From assembly GCF_041146395.1 (NCBI RefSeq), contig NC_090999.1, positions 70,437,001-70,501,000 on the forward strand: 64,000 bases of DNA. The letters run 5' to 3'. Of the stretch, positions 11,401 to 23,387 are shown in pieces; the first letter of the stretch is position 1, and the number at the start of each line of letters is the position of its first letter. The translations under genes and the position numbers were made by a program. A model generated the notes under the pieces. The model searched no databases. It was not told where the DNA came from and saw only the letters and a list, made by a program, of their open reading frames with translations. Source of the stretch: Eulemur rufifrons (Eukaryota > Chordata > Mammalia > Primates > Lemuridae).

Positions 11401-13731
11401 AGCCTGAGTTAAACTTTAAGATTTCTGCATATTTCTATTATTGTGTGTCAGAGGCCCCAGCTTGAACCTGCCTTGTGTTATTTGCCAAGAATCAAAGTTG
11501 ACCAGGCATGTCTGATATCTGCCGGAGGAGATAAACAGACAGGTAGTTTTGTGGGCTAAGCCAATCTTCATGAGGGGAAGTCTTAGCCTATTCCCAGAAT
11601 GGAATCTGAGCCAAGTGGTGAGTGTGCCTACAGGCAAACATAACTGAGCTATATCTATGACATGTTAGCTTTGGTTCTAGTCCATGAGTAAGAAAATGTA
11701 AGCTTGAGTCAGAAAAATTAACATTCTCTCTAGTTCTTCTAAATACTCATGGCTCTGGGGACTGTAGCACTTACTAATCTGGGTCTCAGTTTTGCAAGTG
11801 CCAGACTTTGGATTTTGACGCTGGTGCTGGCATTGTCACAGTGCGCATCAGCTGTAGTGACAGACACACACTCGTGGCTTTTACAGCCAACAGCCATATT
11901 GGAGGGAGTCAGAGCGTCAGAAGAATATGGCAGATGTTCACAAGGTAACTGAAAAGAGACTAGCCTTTTACATCTTCTGCCCTCTCCTCTTCTTCTTATG
12001 GATTGACGTGAGCAGCATAATGAAAAGCAAAGCTTCTCACATACAGCAGCAGCCTTTAGCTAAGCTCAAGTCTAACAGTCATTTCTCTGGCCTGGAATTT
12101 TACCTTTTTTCAAAGTCATATCCTCTCCCTCCCAGGTGCCTCATAAATTTGTATAGCAGTAAGAAAGCAGTTTACTCACTTGGAGCCTTTACCAACAGAG
12201 GGGTCAGTACTGCAAAGAGAAACTAGTCTTTTGTGTTTTACTCTTCCATGTGCTTCAGTATAATTGAAAACTTCATTCAGACTTCAGGACTTTTATTGTT
12301 GGTGATGTGTATTAATTTGAAAGCATGCTGCTTGATTTAAGGATAATCAGTTGAGCTCACAGTGCAGGCTCTGAAAAATTATGCATTTGGTCTGACAGGG
12401 CAATCGATATGAAAATCATAATTGGTTAACGAATATAGAACATTTGAATAATATTCCTTTTTCAAATTACTTTCATGAGTTTTCTTCAATTAGTTTTGCT
12501 ATTATCACAAATTCCTTTTCATTTTAACTGCCATTTACCAAAATAGGAAAGATACAGACACTAAATTGAGTAAACCTTAGAAGAACAGGAACATATACAG
12601 CCACAGTTGCCCTGGACACAATGAGCATGAGGCTGCTGGTGTTCTGGCTCCATTTGGGGCTTTGTTACTGGTGACCAACACTCTTCAAGCCATAAGATCT
12701 TCAGCTTACAAATGGTATGTTGTTGAATGGTACTGTTTTTTAACAATCAAATCTAAGACTCTGTACAAAAGAAAAAAATTAGACCACATGCTTTTGTTGC
12801 TGTAATAATTATATTAGGTTTGATTTCAGTTTTCCTATTTAATACTTTCTACTTCCATATTCCTTGACATTTTTAAAAAATTTTGTCTTCAGTGTATTCC
12901 CTATATCATATTTATGTTTGTTTTTACTATTATTTAAAAAGCAAACATCCTGGCTTCCTCTTACCAGGAATTATTTTAAAATACACAATTCATAAAAGAT
13001 TAATCACAAATATCTTTAATAATTAATCTCAATACCTTAAAACACACAATTCACAAATATTCTCTAATTCAGAAAAATAGCTTTTAATTTATTTTTATTT
13101 AGGGTCACTATAAAGAATTAAACTGCTTTGTCATATAGTACAATAGAGACATATGAGAAATTCCATGTTGAATTCAGGGAACTGAATTTGAGATTGTGTG
13201 ACTTGTCTTATTGTTGGCCTTTATCCTTAGAAAATACTTCCTTTGCAATAAAAAAAAAAAAAGCATGAGCATTAGCATTGTAAAGAACCCTATCTTGTCT
13301 CTTTTCTTGTGTTTACCATGGTTCTTGGCGTGTAAGTTCATTTATTTAGTCATGATATTGGACATAGATCTATTGCTTCATCTTGATTCCCCATTTATAT
13401 TCTATTTCCTCCTCACAACAATGATTGCCATGCTCCTTTTACTGCTCTATTTCTATCTTGATTAGGCAGCTGTTGCTAAATTATCTTAATTCTCACATTC
13501 ATCACACACAAAGGAAATCAAAAGTGCTTTGAACTTTATTTCAAACAGTTTATACCATTTTTAGAATTATGTTTTAGATGTCTACCTTTTCCAAAGTGCA
13601 AATACTCTTTCTTTCTCCCCCAAAATTCATGTTTTAAATGTATCATTGTAGGACTTCCACATTCAGCTATACAGAATTAAATTGTATCAGACATATATTC
13701 TAATGAAAACAAATAGAAAATGTTGATAAAA
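8458..13731. other. Repeat-poor intergenic stretch
   Basis: No named transposon of useful length is visible over about 5 kb, which is unusual for this window. 8458-8610 and 8745-8785 are AT-rich, with (AT)n-like runs at about 8751-8775. 9480-9570 is GC-richer and contains 'tgatgtcatc' and 'tgactgagtcatg', resembling CRE and AP-1 sites. 11749-11952 is an open frame discussed under findings. No exon is convincing. Confidence 0.5.
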
Positions 13732-16545
13732 TATTTTTTCTTTTTTCTTTTTAATTATTATGGGTACATAATGGTTGTATATCTTTACAGGTTACATGTA
13801 ATGTTTTGATACAGGCACACAATGTGAATTAATCAAATCAGGATAATTGGGGCATACATCATCTCAGGTATTTATTATTTATTTCTGTTAGGAACATTCC
13901 AATTCCACTTGTTAATTATCTTAAAGTATACTCTAACTTATCGTTGAGTCACTTTGTTGTGTTACCAAATATTGCTCATTCTTTTTTTTTCTTTGTTAAT
14001 TATGCTGCCAGAAGTACTGTATTGAGAGAAATAATTGTTCATTCTATTCAAATATCTTGCTATATTTTGTACCCATTTACCATTCACACTTTATCCCCCC
14101 TTTACTGGTACCATTCCTAGCCTCTAGTAACTGTCATTCTACCCTCTTTATCCAGGAGATCAATTGTTTTTAATATTTAACTCCCATATATGAGTGAGAA
14201 CATACAAGGTTTGTGATCCTGTGCTTGGCTTATTTCATTTAACATGATGTTCTCCAGTTCCATCTATGTTGTTGCAAATAGCAGGATTTCATTCCTTTTG
14301 TGGCTATATAATATTCCATCATATATAAGTACCAAAATTTCTTTATCCACTCATCCATTGATGGACACTTAGGTTAATTTCAAATCTTGGCTTTGAAATT
14401 TGAATAGTGCTGAGATAATCATGGGAGTGCAGATATCTTTTAGGTATACTGATATTCCCTCCTTTGGATATATACCTAGTAGTGGGATTGCTGGATCATG
14501 TGGCAGTACTATTTTCAGTTTTTTGAGGAACCTTGATACTGTTGTCCATTGTGGTTACGCTAATTTACATTCCTGCAGTGTATGAGAGTTCCCCTTTCAC
14601 CATATCCTTGCCAGCATTCATTATTTCCTGTCTTTTGATAAAAGCCATTTCAATTGGGGTGAGATAATATCTTATTATAGCTTTGATTTGCATTTCTCTG
14701 ATGACTAACAATGTTGAGCATTTTTTAATATACCTGTTGGCCATTTGTATGTCTTCTTTTGAGAAATGTCTATTCAGATCCTCTGCCCATTTTTAATTGG
14801 ATTATTTGACTTTTTCCTATAGAGGTGTTGGAGCTCCTTATATATTCTAGTTATTAGTCACCTGTCAGATGGGTAGTTTGCAAATATTTTCTCCCATTCT
14901 GTGGGTTGTCTCTTCACTTTTTTCATTGTTTCCTTTGCTGTGCAGAAGCTTTTTAGATTGATGGGATCCCATTTGTCCAATTTTGCTTTGGTCATCTGTG
15001 CTTTGGGGGTATTACTTGAAAAAAGTAATATCCCCAGACCAATGTCCTAAAGTGTTTAGCCAATGTTTTATTTTAGTATTTTTGTAGTATTTTCATAGTT
15101 TCAAGTCTTAGATGTAAGTCTTTAATCCATTTTGATTTGATTTTTTTATTTTATGGTGAGAGATAAGGTTCTAGTTTCATGCTTCTGCATATGGACATCC
15201 AGTTTTACCAGCACGGTGTTTATTGAAGGGACTTTCCTTTCCCCACTGTAGATTCTTGACACTTTTATTGAAGATAAATTCACTATAGATGAGTGGATTT
15301 ATTCTGGGTTCTCTATTCAGTTCCATTGGTCTAAGTGTCTATTTTTATGCCATACTCTTTTGGTTACTACAGCTCTGTAGTAGAATTTGAAGTCAAGTAA
15401 TATGATTCCGCCAGTTTTGTTCTTTTTTTGCTCAGAATGACTTTGGCTATTTTGGGTCTTTTTAGTTCCATATAAATTGTATGATTATTTTTTCTGTTTC
15501 TGTGATGAATGTCATTGATATTTTGATGGAGATTGCATTGACTCTGTAGATTGCTTTGAGTGCATGGGCATGTTAACAATTTTGATTCTTCCAATCAATG
15601 AATTGGAAAATCTTCCCATCTTTTTGTGTCCTCTTCAATTTTCTTCATAAAGTTTTGTAGTTTTCATTACAGAAATCTTTCACTTCTTTGGTTAAGTTTA
15701 TTCTTAGGTATTTTATTTTATTTGTAACCATTGTTAATGGGATTACATTCTTGGGGTTTTTTTCAAATTGTTTACTGTTGGCGTACAGTAGTGCTACTGA
15801 TATTTGTAGACTGATTTTGCATCCTGCAACCTTACTGAAGTTGTTTATGAATTCTAGTTTTTTTTGTGTGTGTGGAGCCTTTAGGTTTCACTAGATATAA
15901 GATCATAGCATCTGTAAACAAGGATAATTTGACTTCTTCCTTTCCAATTATGGATGCACTTTATTTCTTTCTCTGGTCTGATTGCTCTAGCTAAAACTTC
16001 CGGTACTATATGGAATAACACTAGTGAAAGTGAGTGTCCTTTCTTGTTCAATATCAAAAGAAAGAATTTCTGTTTTTCCCCATTCAATGTGATATTTGCT
16101 GTGAGTCTGTCATATATGGCATTTATTTTGTTTAGGTAAGTTCCTTCTATATCCAGTTTTTTAAGAGTTTTAAATAATGAAGAAATGTTGAAGTTTATTG
16201 AATGTTTCTGCAGCATCAATTAAAATGATCATACGGTTTTAGTCATTCATTTTGTTGACACGATGTATCACATTGATTGATTTGTGTATATTGAAACATT
16301 TTTGCATCTCTAGGATGAATGCCACTTGATCATGATAAATAATTTTTTAATGTGTTGTTGAATTTGGCTTACTAATATTTCACTGAGGGGTTTTGGATCT
16401 ATGTTCATCAGACATATTGGCATATAGTTTTCTTTTTTTGTTGTGTCTTTTTCTGGTTTTGGTATCAGGATGAGACAGGCTCATAAAATGATTTTGGTTG
16501 TTTTGTGGTCCTCTCATTCTTTCTAACTTACTTCCTGCCTTCCTT
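13732..16545 (-). mobile_element. L1 LINE, antisense, 3' UTR and most of ORF2
   Basis: The T-rich 3' tail is at 13732-13752. Rightward comes the complement of the 3' UTR and then ORF2 read backwards: the C-terminal 'atatatacctagtagtgggattgctggatca' block near 14468, the block near 14990 and the RT region near 15900-16460 ('ttggtatcaggatgagacagg' complement near 16460). It is 5' truncated at about 16545. Frameshifts and stops break ORF2, so it is dead. Confidence 0.9.
15881..16219 (-). pseudogene. L1 ORF2 reverse transcriptase fragment, inactive
   Basis: A 112-codon open stretch on the minus strand carries recognisable L1 RT motifs: KTLKKLDIEGTYLNKI, AIYDRLTANITLNGEK, FHIVPEVLARAIR and KEIKCIHNWK. 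The metal-binding FADD box, which should follow the last motif after about 15 residues, is replaced by a sequence with no paired aspartates. The protein would be catalytically dead even if translated. It is part of the antisense L1 spanning 13732-16545. Confidence 0.85.
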
Positions 16546-17335
16546 TACTAAGTAATTTTCTCTGGTAGTATGTTTGTTTTAATTTGTTGCTTTTTATTTT
16601 TTGTATATCTGTGGTAGGTTTTTTTTTATTTGAGGTTACTATGGGGCTTGCCAAAAACATTCTATAACCAATTATTTTAAGCATATGACAACTCTACTTA
16701 CAAATAAACAAGGAAAGGAAAATCTAACAGAAATTCTACAATTTAACTCCATTCTCCCACTACCACTGGCTTTTTAACTCTTTGGTTGTTTCCAATCATA
16801 TCTTTTTGTACTATATATCTTTCAAAAAGTTGTTGTAGTTATTTTTCATAGGTTTGCATTTTAGGCTTTCAACTCAAGACATAAATAGTTTATGCACCAC
16901 AATTACAACAATAGAATATTCTGTATTTGTGTACTTAACTATTACCAGTGAGTTTTATACTATTACCAGTGATTTTTTATTGCTCATTAACACTGTTTTT
17001 CTTTTAGATTAAAGAACTTTTAGCTTTTCTTGTAGGACAGGTCTGGTGTTGATGAAATCCCTCAGCTTTTGTTTGTCTGGAAAAGTCTTTATTTCTCCTT
17101 CATGCTTGAAGAATATTTTTGCAGGATGTAATATTATATAGGGTTAAGGTTTTTTTACTTCGGCACTTTGAATATGTCATGCCACTCTCTCCTGGCCTGT
17201 AAGATGCAAATAGGCTGTCTTCAAACTCACTAATTCTTTATTTTGCTTGGTCACTTGTGCTGTTGAGAGGCTCTGATGCATTTCTCAGTTTGTCAATAGG
17301 ATTCTTAAGCTCTAGAATGTCTGTTTCATGTTTTT
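16546..17335. repeat. Probable L1-associated sequence, orientation unresolved
   Basis: The block 'cttgtaggacaggtctggtg...gaaatccctcagcttttgtttgtctgg' at about 17031-17083, followed by 'ccactctctcctggcctgtaag', recurs widely in primate genomes in association with L1 elements. I could not place it on a specific L1 consensus or be sure of its strand. It separates antisense L1 on the left from a sense L1 scrap on the right. Confidence 0.4.
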
Positions 17336-17482
17336 TTTTTATTATTATTTCATTCATTCCCACTATCACTATCTCTATTCAACATAGAACTGAAAGTTCT
17401 AGCCAGAGAAATCAGGCAAGAGAAAGAAATAAAGGGCATCCAAATTGGAAAAGAGGAATTCAAATTATCTTGCTGAAATTTT
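17336..17482 (+). mobile_element. L1 ORF2 scrap, sense
   Basis: The frame across 17358-17470 reads an L1 RT segment (the block equivalent to '[20 protein letters not shown]'), on the plus strand. The neighbouring large L1 is on the minus strand. Only about 140 bases remain. Confidence 0.75.
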
Positions 17483-17494
17483 ATAGATCCCACC

Positions 17495-17877
17495 TGGATT
17501 AGTTTGTTAAGGCTGCTGTAACAAAATACCACAGCTTGGGTGGCTTAAACAACAGAATTTAATTGTCACAGTTCTGGAGGTTGGAAGTTCAAGATCAAGG
17601 TTTCAGCAGGTTGGTTTCCCCTGAGGCCTCTCTCCTTGGCTTGCAATGGCCATCTTATTATTGTGTCCTTACCAGGTCTTTTCTCTGTCATGCACATCCT
17701 GGTGTCTCACTCTCTTCTTGTAAAAACACCAGTCATATTAAATTAGGGCTCCACTCTAATGACCTCCTTTAACCTTAATTATCTCCTCAAAGGCTCTATC
17801 TCCAAATGTAGTCACTGGTGACTAGAGTTTCAGCACATGAATTTTAGGGTGGGGAGGACAGAGTTTAGTCCAAAACA
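17495..17877 (-). mobile_element. MaLR LTR, antisense, nearly full length
   Basis: The plus strand starts 'tggattagtttgttaaggctgctgtaac' and ends 'agtttagtccaaaaca', the complements of MaLR LTR ends. Internal blocks such as 'ttaattatctcctcaaaggctctatctccaaatg' are in the right order. Possible degenerate 5-base flanks are ccacc and ttacc. It is the fullest MaLR LTR in the window and resembles the fragment at 5890-6143. Confidence 0.82.
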
Positions 17878-17882
17878 TTACC

Positions 17883-20280
17883 CATGCTGATTTTAAGTCC
17901 AGCCACGTGAATTTCTTTGTCAAATATAGAGGTGAGAAAACACAATGCAGATTCCTGAGCCTAGATTCAGCTAAAAGGACACAACGAGGAAGTAATAATC
18001 CATAAATCTATTCTTCCAAGAATATAATTAGAAGTTTCAGTGACACAGGCAGTTAAAGTTTTATAAAAAATCATAAAATATGGCCCTATAAACTGAAGAA
18101 AAAAAAAAGAGATAGAGAAAGGACACATAGCAGCACATATATCCTTATACCCTCCTTTAGGCTTTGGCAGAGATTGGGGTCAGGAGCAGTATATTGGATA
18201 GTTTGAAAAAAATATCAAGGATGGAAATCTGAATATCTGGAAAGAAGTCCCACTGTAGGCTGAGTCACACTATTTGGCAGGCAGCCATGGTAAGATAAAG
18301 TAAACCACAGCAAGTCAACAAATGTGGGTTAAGCATACACCATATGCTTAGATCTGTGCCAGACATTTTAAAGAATATATAGAAGATAAAGTGTTCTCTC
18401 TGCATTCAATGAATGCACAATCATTTTCAGGGGAAAGAAGCTATAGCCATCAGACAATAGTACTACAATAAGGACACAGATGGTCACTTTTAGGAGTCCT
18501 CTAATCAGTCATAGAGACATAATATCTATGTTTTTGCTGCAGAATGTTGTAATACAAACCTTGTTTTAAGATTAAGTTTGATATTCAAAAAGGAATGCCC
18601 TGCCAAAAATCTTACTACAATACGTTTCCAAGTATATTTGTACTTGGAAATAAATAATTCATATCATTTTATGTCAATAGAGCCAAATGCCACGTGGATT
18701 CCCAGTCTCCCTTCTGTGAGACAACATATTTATATTTATGAAAACTGAGTTCACATGAACCACCAATAAGTGTGTGTCTACTATCTTCTTAAAAAATCCA
18801 TTGACAAGTGGAAATGACTTCAATTAAGTGATGCCCAATTTCAACCATTTGGATGGTTTTGTTGATTTTATAATTGATTTAATTGACAAGGATAACTAAT
18901 TTTATGTCATCCTATTTCTTCATGGCCTTAGGCAAAGAATTCAGATCTGCAGGCCAATTCTCCCTCTTCATACATGGTTTTAGAGCTGAGTATAAAATGT
19001 ACTTGGTGCTTTGCTCTTCATAGCTAAGAGATGTATAGGCTGAAGGGGTTGTGTTCAGGGCACATTTGACTACACATTATAAAACACTTATAAGATAATA
19101 ACCATTTTTAATTATATCCAGTCAGGCAGCAATACTCAAAAGTGATTTTAGTAAAATCTCATTCCTATCTGTCCAAATAAGCTGTGCTTTTTAATCTAAA
19201 GACATGTTTTTCAAAATGTGGTCACAATTTTCCATGGACATGTATGTTTTTGCCAAAGCCCAGAGCTGTGAGGCAGGCCTGTTACTTGAATTTGCTAACA
19301 ATTCATACTCTTTCCTTCCCTGTCATTTTTTTCTTTGCTGCCACAGAGATCCTTATTTAGTCTGACTCATCCTTCACCATTGCTTTACTTTCTCCAGTTT
19401 CTCCGTCTCTCTGTTTCATTTTCTGTTGTCATTTTACTGTCATTTCTCTCTCTCTTCCCTCCTTCTTGTTCTTCTCGCTTCTTCCTGATCTTCTTCATAC
19501 ACAGTCACAAGAATTTTTTTCTGCCCTCTTGCTGGAGTCAGCCTTTAAGAAGAATTTCATTCCACATATCCAATGTGATCTCAGGGGCAAGTGGAAGCTA
19601 CTCATGAACAAATAATGACACCCCTGCAGTGACAGCAATCCCATTGTCCAGGTGATATATAGTGGACAGGTGACCAAAGTGGGGCCAATGATAGCACCTC
19701 ACCCTTCAGTCCACATGTATTTGCCAAGTATTGGGAAAGGTATAGACCAGGTTAAATGAATTCTTTCCCAGTAAATTTTCTGTTGCTTTTGATGAAAAAG
19801 ACCTTCTTGCCTCTCAGGATATATACTAAAAGAGCATGACTTCAGGGATGTTCAGGGTCACAAGAATCCTGAGGGAGGGAAGCTGTATGAGGAAAGAAGA
19901 GATGAGATGCAAAGAGAAGACCATTGTTGCATAATTTCCTAATTCAAGTCTATGAGGACAACAGGACCTTCATCATTCATTTCTTCAAGTGTCCTCCAAA
20001 TTTTTTCAATAAATATTTTTGTTGTATTTGTTTTTAATTATTTTGTGTATTTATTAGAGTTTAAACCATGTTTCAGTTACGTGCAATTGAATAATTCCTA
20101 ATTAATATAACTATATTCTTCAGTCCCATTCCTTGCCAAAGCTTTCTGATTTTACAAGTTCCTTTTTTAAATTGCAATGGTATAAGGAAAACCTCACACA
20201 CATTTCTGGTACAGGTACTATTGGAAACTATATGAATAGAGAATGATTTGTCAATATTCATCAGAATGTAAAATGTACCC
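17883..20280. other. Mostly unassigned; weak L2 piece
   Basis: 18322-18480 ('aatgtgggttaagcatacacc', 'ctgtgccagacatttt', 'gttctctctgcattcaatgaa') looks like a diverged antisense L2 fragment. 19375-19500 is strikingly pyrimidine-rich on the plus strand. The rest shows no gene, RNA or repeat that I can name. Confidence 0.4.
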
Positions 20281-20545
20281 ACTCATTGACCTGGCAATTC
20301 TACTTTTAATAATTATCCTCTATATATACTCACCCTATGGTGGAATAACATATATGTAAGTATAATATTTGCTGTTATTAGTATAAATAATACTGACATT
20401 TATAATATCAAAATATTAAAAATAGACTAAACAGAAATATTGATCCAGAATAGATTGTCTAACCTATGGTATGTCATTAGCATGAAATATAACACAATAT
20501 TAAAAAGAATGAAGCAAACATATTTGGAATAATATGGAATAATAT
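20281..20545 (+). mobile_element. L1 ORF2 C-terminal fragment, sense
   Basis: It begins 'ccactcattgacctggcaattctacttttaataatt', the L1 block near the end of ORF2, and continues to 'atattaaaaagaatgaagcaaac'. It is strongly diverged and lacks a tail. Confidence 0.6.
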
Positions 20546-20547
20546 CC

Positions 20548-20891
20548 AAGATAATAGGAATAAACTTAACCAAGGAAGTGAAAGACGTATCCAACTGAAA
20601 ACTATAAAACATCGATGAAAGAAATTAATGGAAACATAGCTCATGTTAGTGAACTTGAAAAATTAATATTGTTAACATTTTCATAGTACTTAAAGTGATC
20701 AACAAATTCAGTTCAATCCCTATCAAAATCCCAATGGTATTTTTATCAGAAATAGAAATACAATTCTAAAATTCATATGGAACCACAAAAGACCCTGAAT
20801 AGACAAAGCTTAGTCTTGAAGAAGAACAAAGCTGGAGTTACCACTCTACCTGATTTCAAAATGTAATACAAAACTGAAGTAATAAAAACAC
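20548..20891 (+). mobile_element. L1 ORF2 mid-region fragment, sense
   Basis: Reads 'aggaataaacttaaccaaggaagtgaaagac' through 'catatggaaccacaaaagaccc' to 'acctgatttcaaaatgtaatac', an L1 ORF2 segment located upstream of the block found at 20281. The two neighbours are therefore not collinear. The fragment ends where the LTR at 20892 begins. Confidence 0.8.
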
Positions 20892-21397
20892 TGTGAGAGT
20901 TTCCAGATAGTTGAGGATGTGAAGGTTCCTGGAGGGTGGCACACCATGGGAGGGCATGGAAGCTCCAAACCCCTTCCATACCTTGCCCTATGCGTCTCTT
21001 CATCTGTATCCTTTGTATTACCCTTTGTAATAAGCTGGTAGATGTAAGTAGGTTTTTCCCTGAGTTCTGTGAGCCACTCCAGCAAATTAATTGGACCCAA
21101 AGAGGGAGCTGTGTGAATCCTAACTTGAAGCCAGTTGATCAGAGGTTCCAGAGGCTCAAATGAGACTGTTGTCTTGGGCAGGGCCAATTTTGGGGACTGA
21201 GCCCTCACCCTATGGGATGTGACATTATCTCCAGGTAGATAGTGTCAGACTTAAATTAGAGGACACCCAGCTGCTGTCTACTTGCTCCTTGGTGTGTGGG
21301 GAAAGAACCCACATTTGATCACAGAAGGCTTCTGCCATGAAGATTGTTGTAGTGTAAGACAGAAGAAAAACATGATTTAAGAGTTTTTCCCAAGGCA
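20892..21397 (+). repeat. ERV 5' LTR (tRNA-Leu-primed element)
   Basis: It starts TGTGAGAG directly after broken L1 sequence and ends in GGCA, followed two bases later by a primer-binding-site match. A CT-rich middle, an 'aataagc' poly(A)-like motif near 21029 and a 'tgagttctgtgagccact' downstream block give a U3-R-U5 layout of about 506 bases. I cannot name the LTR family. Confidence 0.6.
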
Positions 21398-21399
21398 AT

Positions 21400-21416
21400 T
21401 GGTGTCAGAGGAATGG
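21400..21416 (+). other. Primer binding site, tRNA-Leu type
   Basis: TGGTGTCAGAGGAATGG follows the LTR end CA after a two-base spacer. Its first nine bases match the complement of a tRNA-Leu 3' end including CCA, and the rest matches partly. tRNA-Leu priming is established for the ERV-L group. Confidence 0.6.
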
Positions 21417-21614
21417 AATTTCTAAAACAGCCCTGGCTCAGGGAAACATGTGGTTTGGGAAGAGAAAGAAGAAAAGGGTGAGGGATGAGAAATCTTTGAT
21501 ATGTAAGTGGCCATGTGTTTACCCATAATATGGAGCTGCAGCTGTGCTACACTCAGTTACTAAAGGTGAAAGTTACCAGTGGAACTTGGAGATAGATCCA
21601 ACTCTTGGGGAATT

Positions 21615-21845
21615 GGTTCACTTAAGTGCACATATAGTAGTAACATTCATCAGGTGTCAGGCAGATGGGAGGGGTGAGGAGGGGATGGATATATACACAC
21701 CTGATGGGTGTGGTGTGCACCGTCTGGGGGACAGACACTACTGAAGCTATGACTCCGGTGGAGCAAAGGCAATATATGTAACCTAAACATTTGTACCCCC
21801 ATAATATGCTGAAATAAAAAATAAAATTAAAATTAAAAAAAGAAT
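21615..21845 (+). mobile_element. L1 3' end, lemur-type, 5'-truncated
   Basis: Contains 'gtgcacatatagtagtaacattcatcaggtgtc', 'gatgggtgtggtgtgcaccgtctggggga' and the tail 'acatttgtacccccataatatgctgaaat' followed by an A-rich run. The same 3' UTR blocks recur at 49390-49589. Only 3' UTR is present. Confidence 0.8.
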
Positions 21846-23066
21846 AAATGCAAAGTAATAAGAAAAAAGCAAAATATGTAACCCCTTAGTTACTGTTATC
21901 TGTAACGCTAAAATGAAATTAAAAGAGAATGCTGGGTTGGATCTTGATGCTACACCAAACTTAGATTTCAGTGAGTCCAAGCTCCAGCCCCTGGCCTCAG
22001 GGCCACCCCTCAAGGGCAAAATTAGGCAGGGACAACAGAAAATACCTCTAAGACCTTTGGTTATCAAGAAGCTAGGCAATATGAAGGAAGGGAAAAACCA
22101 ATTAATTACTGAAACCAGAGGATCCAGTGTGAAGGGAGTGTTTCATTTTTTTAGATTGGTATTATCAGCTTCCTGAGGAACTTTTACTAAAATGGATCAG
22201 GAGAGTCACTAATTTAGGGGCGGTATCCTTGGTTTTAAACGCTTCAAAGTAGAAGAGTATGTTTGGGTTGATGCAAGGCACACAGCTCACTACTGAACAA
22301 TCATAAATGGATATATATGATCCAGAGACACAGGAGGTTATTCCTGAGGAACCAGCCAGCCTGGTGAACTGGATAAAAGCCACTGTGAGGTCTGATTACC
22401 TTGAGAAAGGGGACTATCCTACTAATCCTATAAATGCCAAGTGAAGCACCCCAGAAGAAGCAGCTGATATGCTTCACATGTAAGCTATGTGGGGCTGGCT
22501 TTATAATGACTAGGGTATTCATCCATTGAATATGCCTGTTATACAGGTTATGGTAAATGCTGCGTTTAAGGGGGGCCCTTCTACATGGACACCCCATGTG
22601 ACATTAGTCTTAAAAAATCAAAGGACAGTCAGAGAAGCCTTATTGAATTTGCTGTCTTAGCTTCCCCTCATGAGTTTTATAGATACTAACAAAAACATTA
22701 GGTTAATTAACAAGACAATGGTGAAGGGTACAAGAAAGAGTCAAAGGACTCATCCCAGGAAGGTAGAAATTTTTAAATGGTTATTAAGACATAGACAAAT
22801 AAAGAAAACATTGATGGGGTGAAACTAAGAGGAAAAAGAAAGGGGAAAGTCATGGGGCTCACTCCAACAGGGTGGAATTTTTTTAGATGGTTATAAGAAA
22901 TGGAATGAGTAACATGGAAATTGATAGGGTTAAAATAAAGGTCTTAATGCAACACCATAGAAGGTTAAGTGGACCAAAGGAAGTCCCTGCTGTTGTTCCA
23001 ATTAAAGGACCCCAAACCAGTTTGTTGTGTTTCCCACAGTTTGGAGGAATTTAAAAAGGCAGAAGG

Positions 23067-23387
23067 TTAGCCAGGCATGGTGACTCACACCAGCACTGTG
23101 GGAGGCCAAGGTAGAAGGATCACTTAAGGCCAGGAGTTTAAGACCAACCTGGGCAACATTGAAAGACCCAGTCTCTACAAAAAAAATTAAAAAAAAAAAA
23201 TTTAGCCAGATGTGTTGGCATGTGCCTGTAGTTTAAGCTACTTGGGTGACTGAGGCAGGAGGATTGCCTGAGTCCAGGAGTTCAAGGCTACAGTAAGCTA
23301 TGATGGAACTACCATCAGGGTGGCCTCCCACAAGGGTGATAGAGCAAGATCCCATCTTTTAAAAATAATAATAAATAAATTTTTTTA
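23067..23387 (+). mobile_element. Alu SINE, old (AluJ-like)
   Basis: A dimeric Alu with heavy divergence: left arm start 'gccaggcatggtgactcacacc', middle A-run near 23180-23200, right arm 'gtgcctgtagtttaagctactt'. Imperfect flanks 'aaaaaggcagaagg' (about 23053) and 'aaaaagccagaggt' (about 23387) look like target duplications. It lies inside the ERV interior. Confidence 0.82.
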
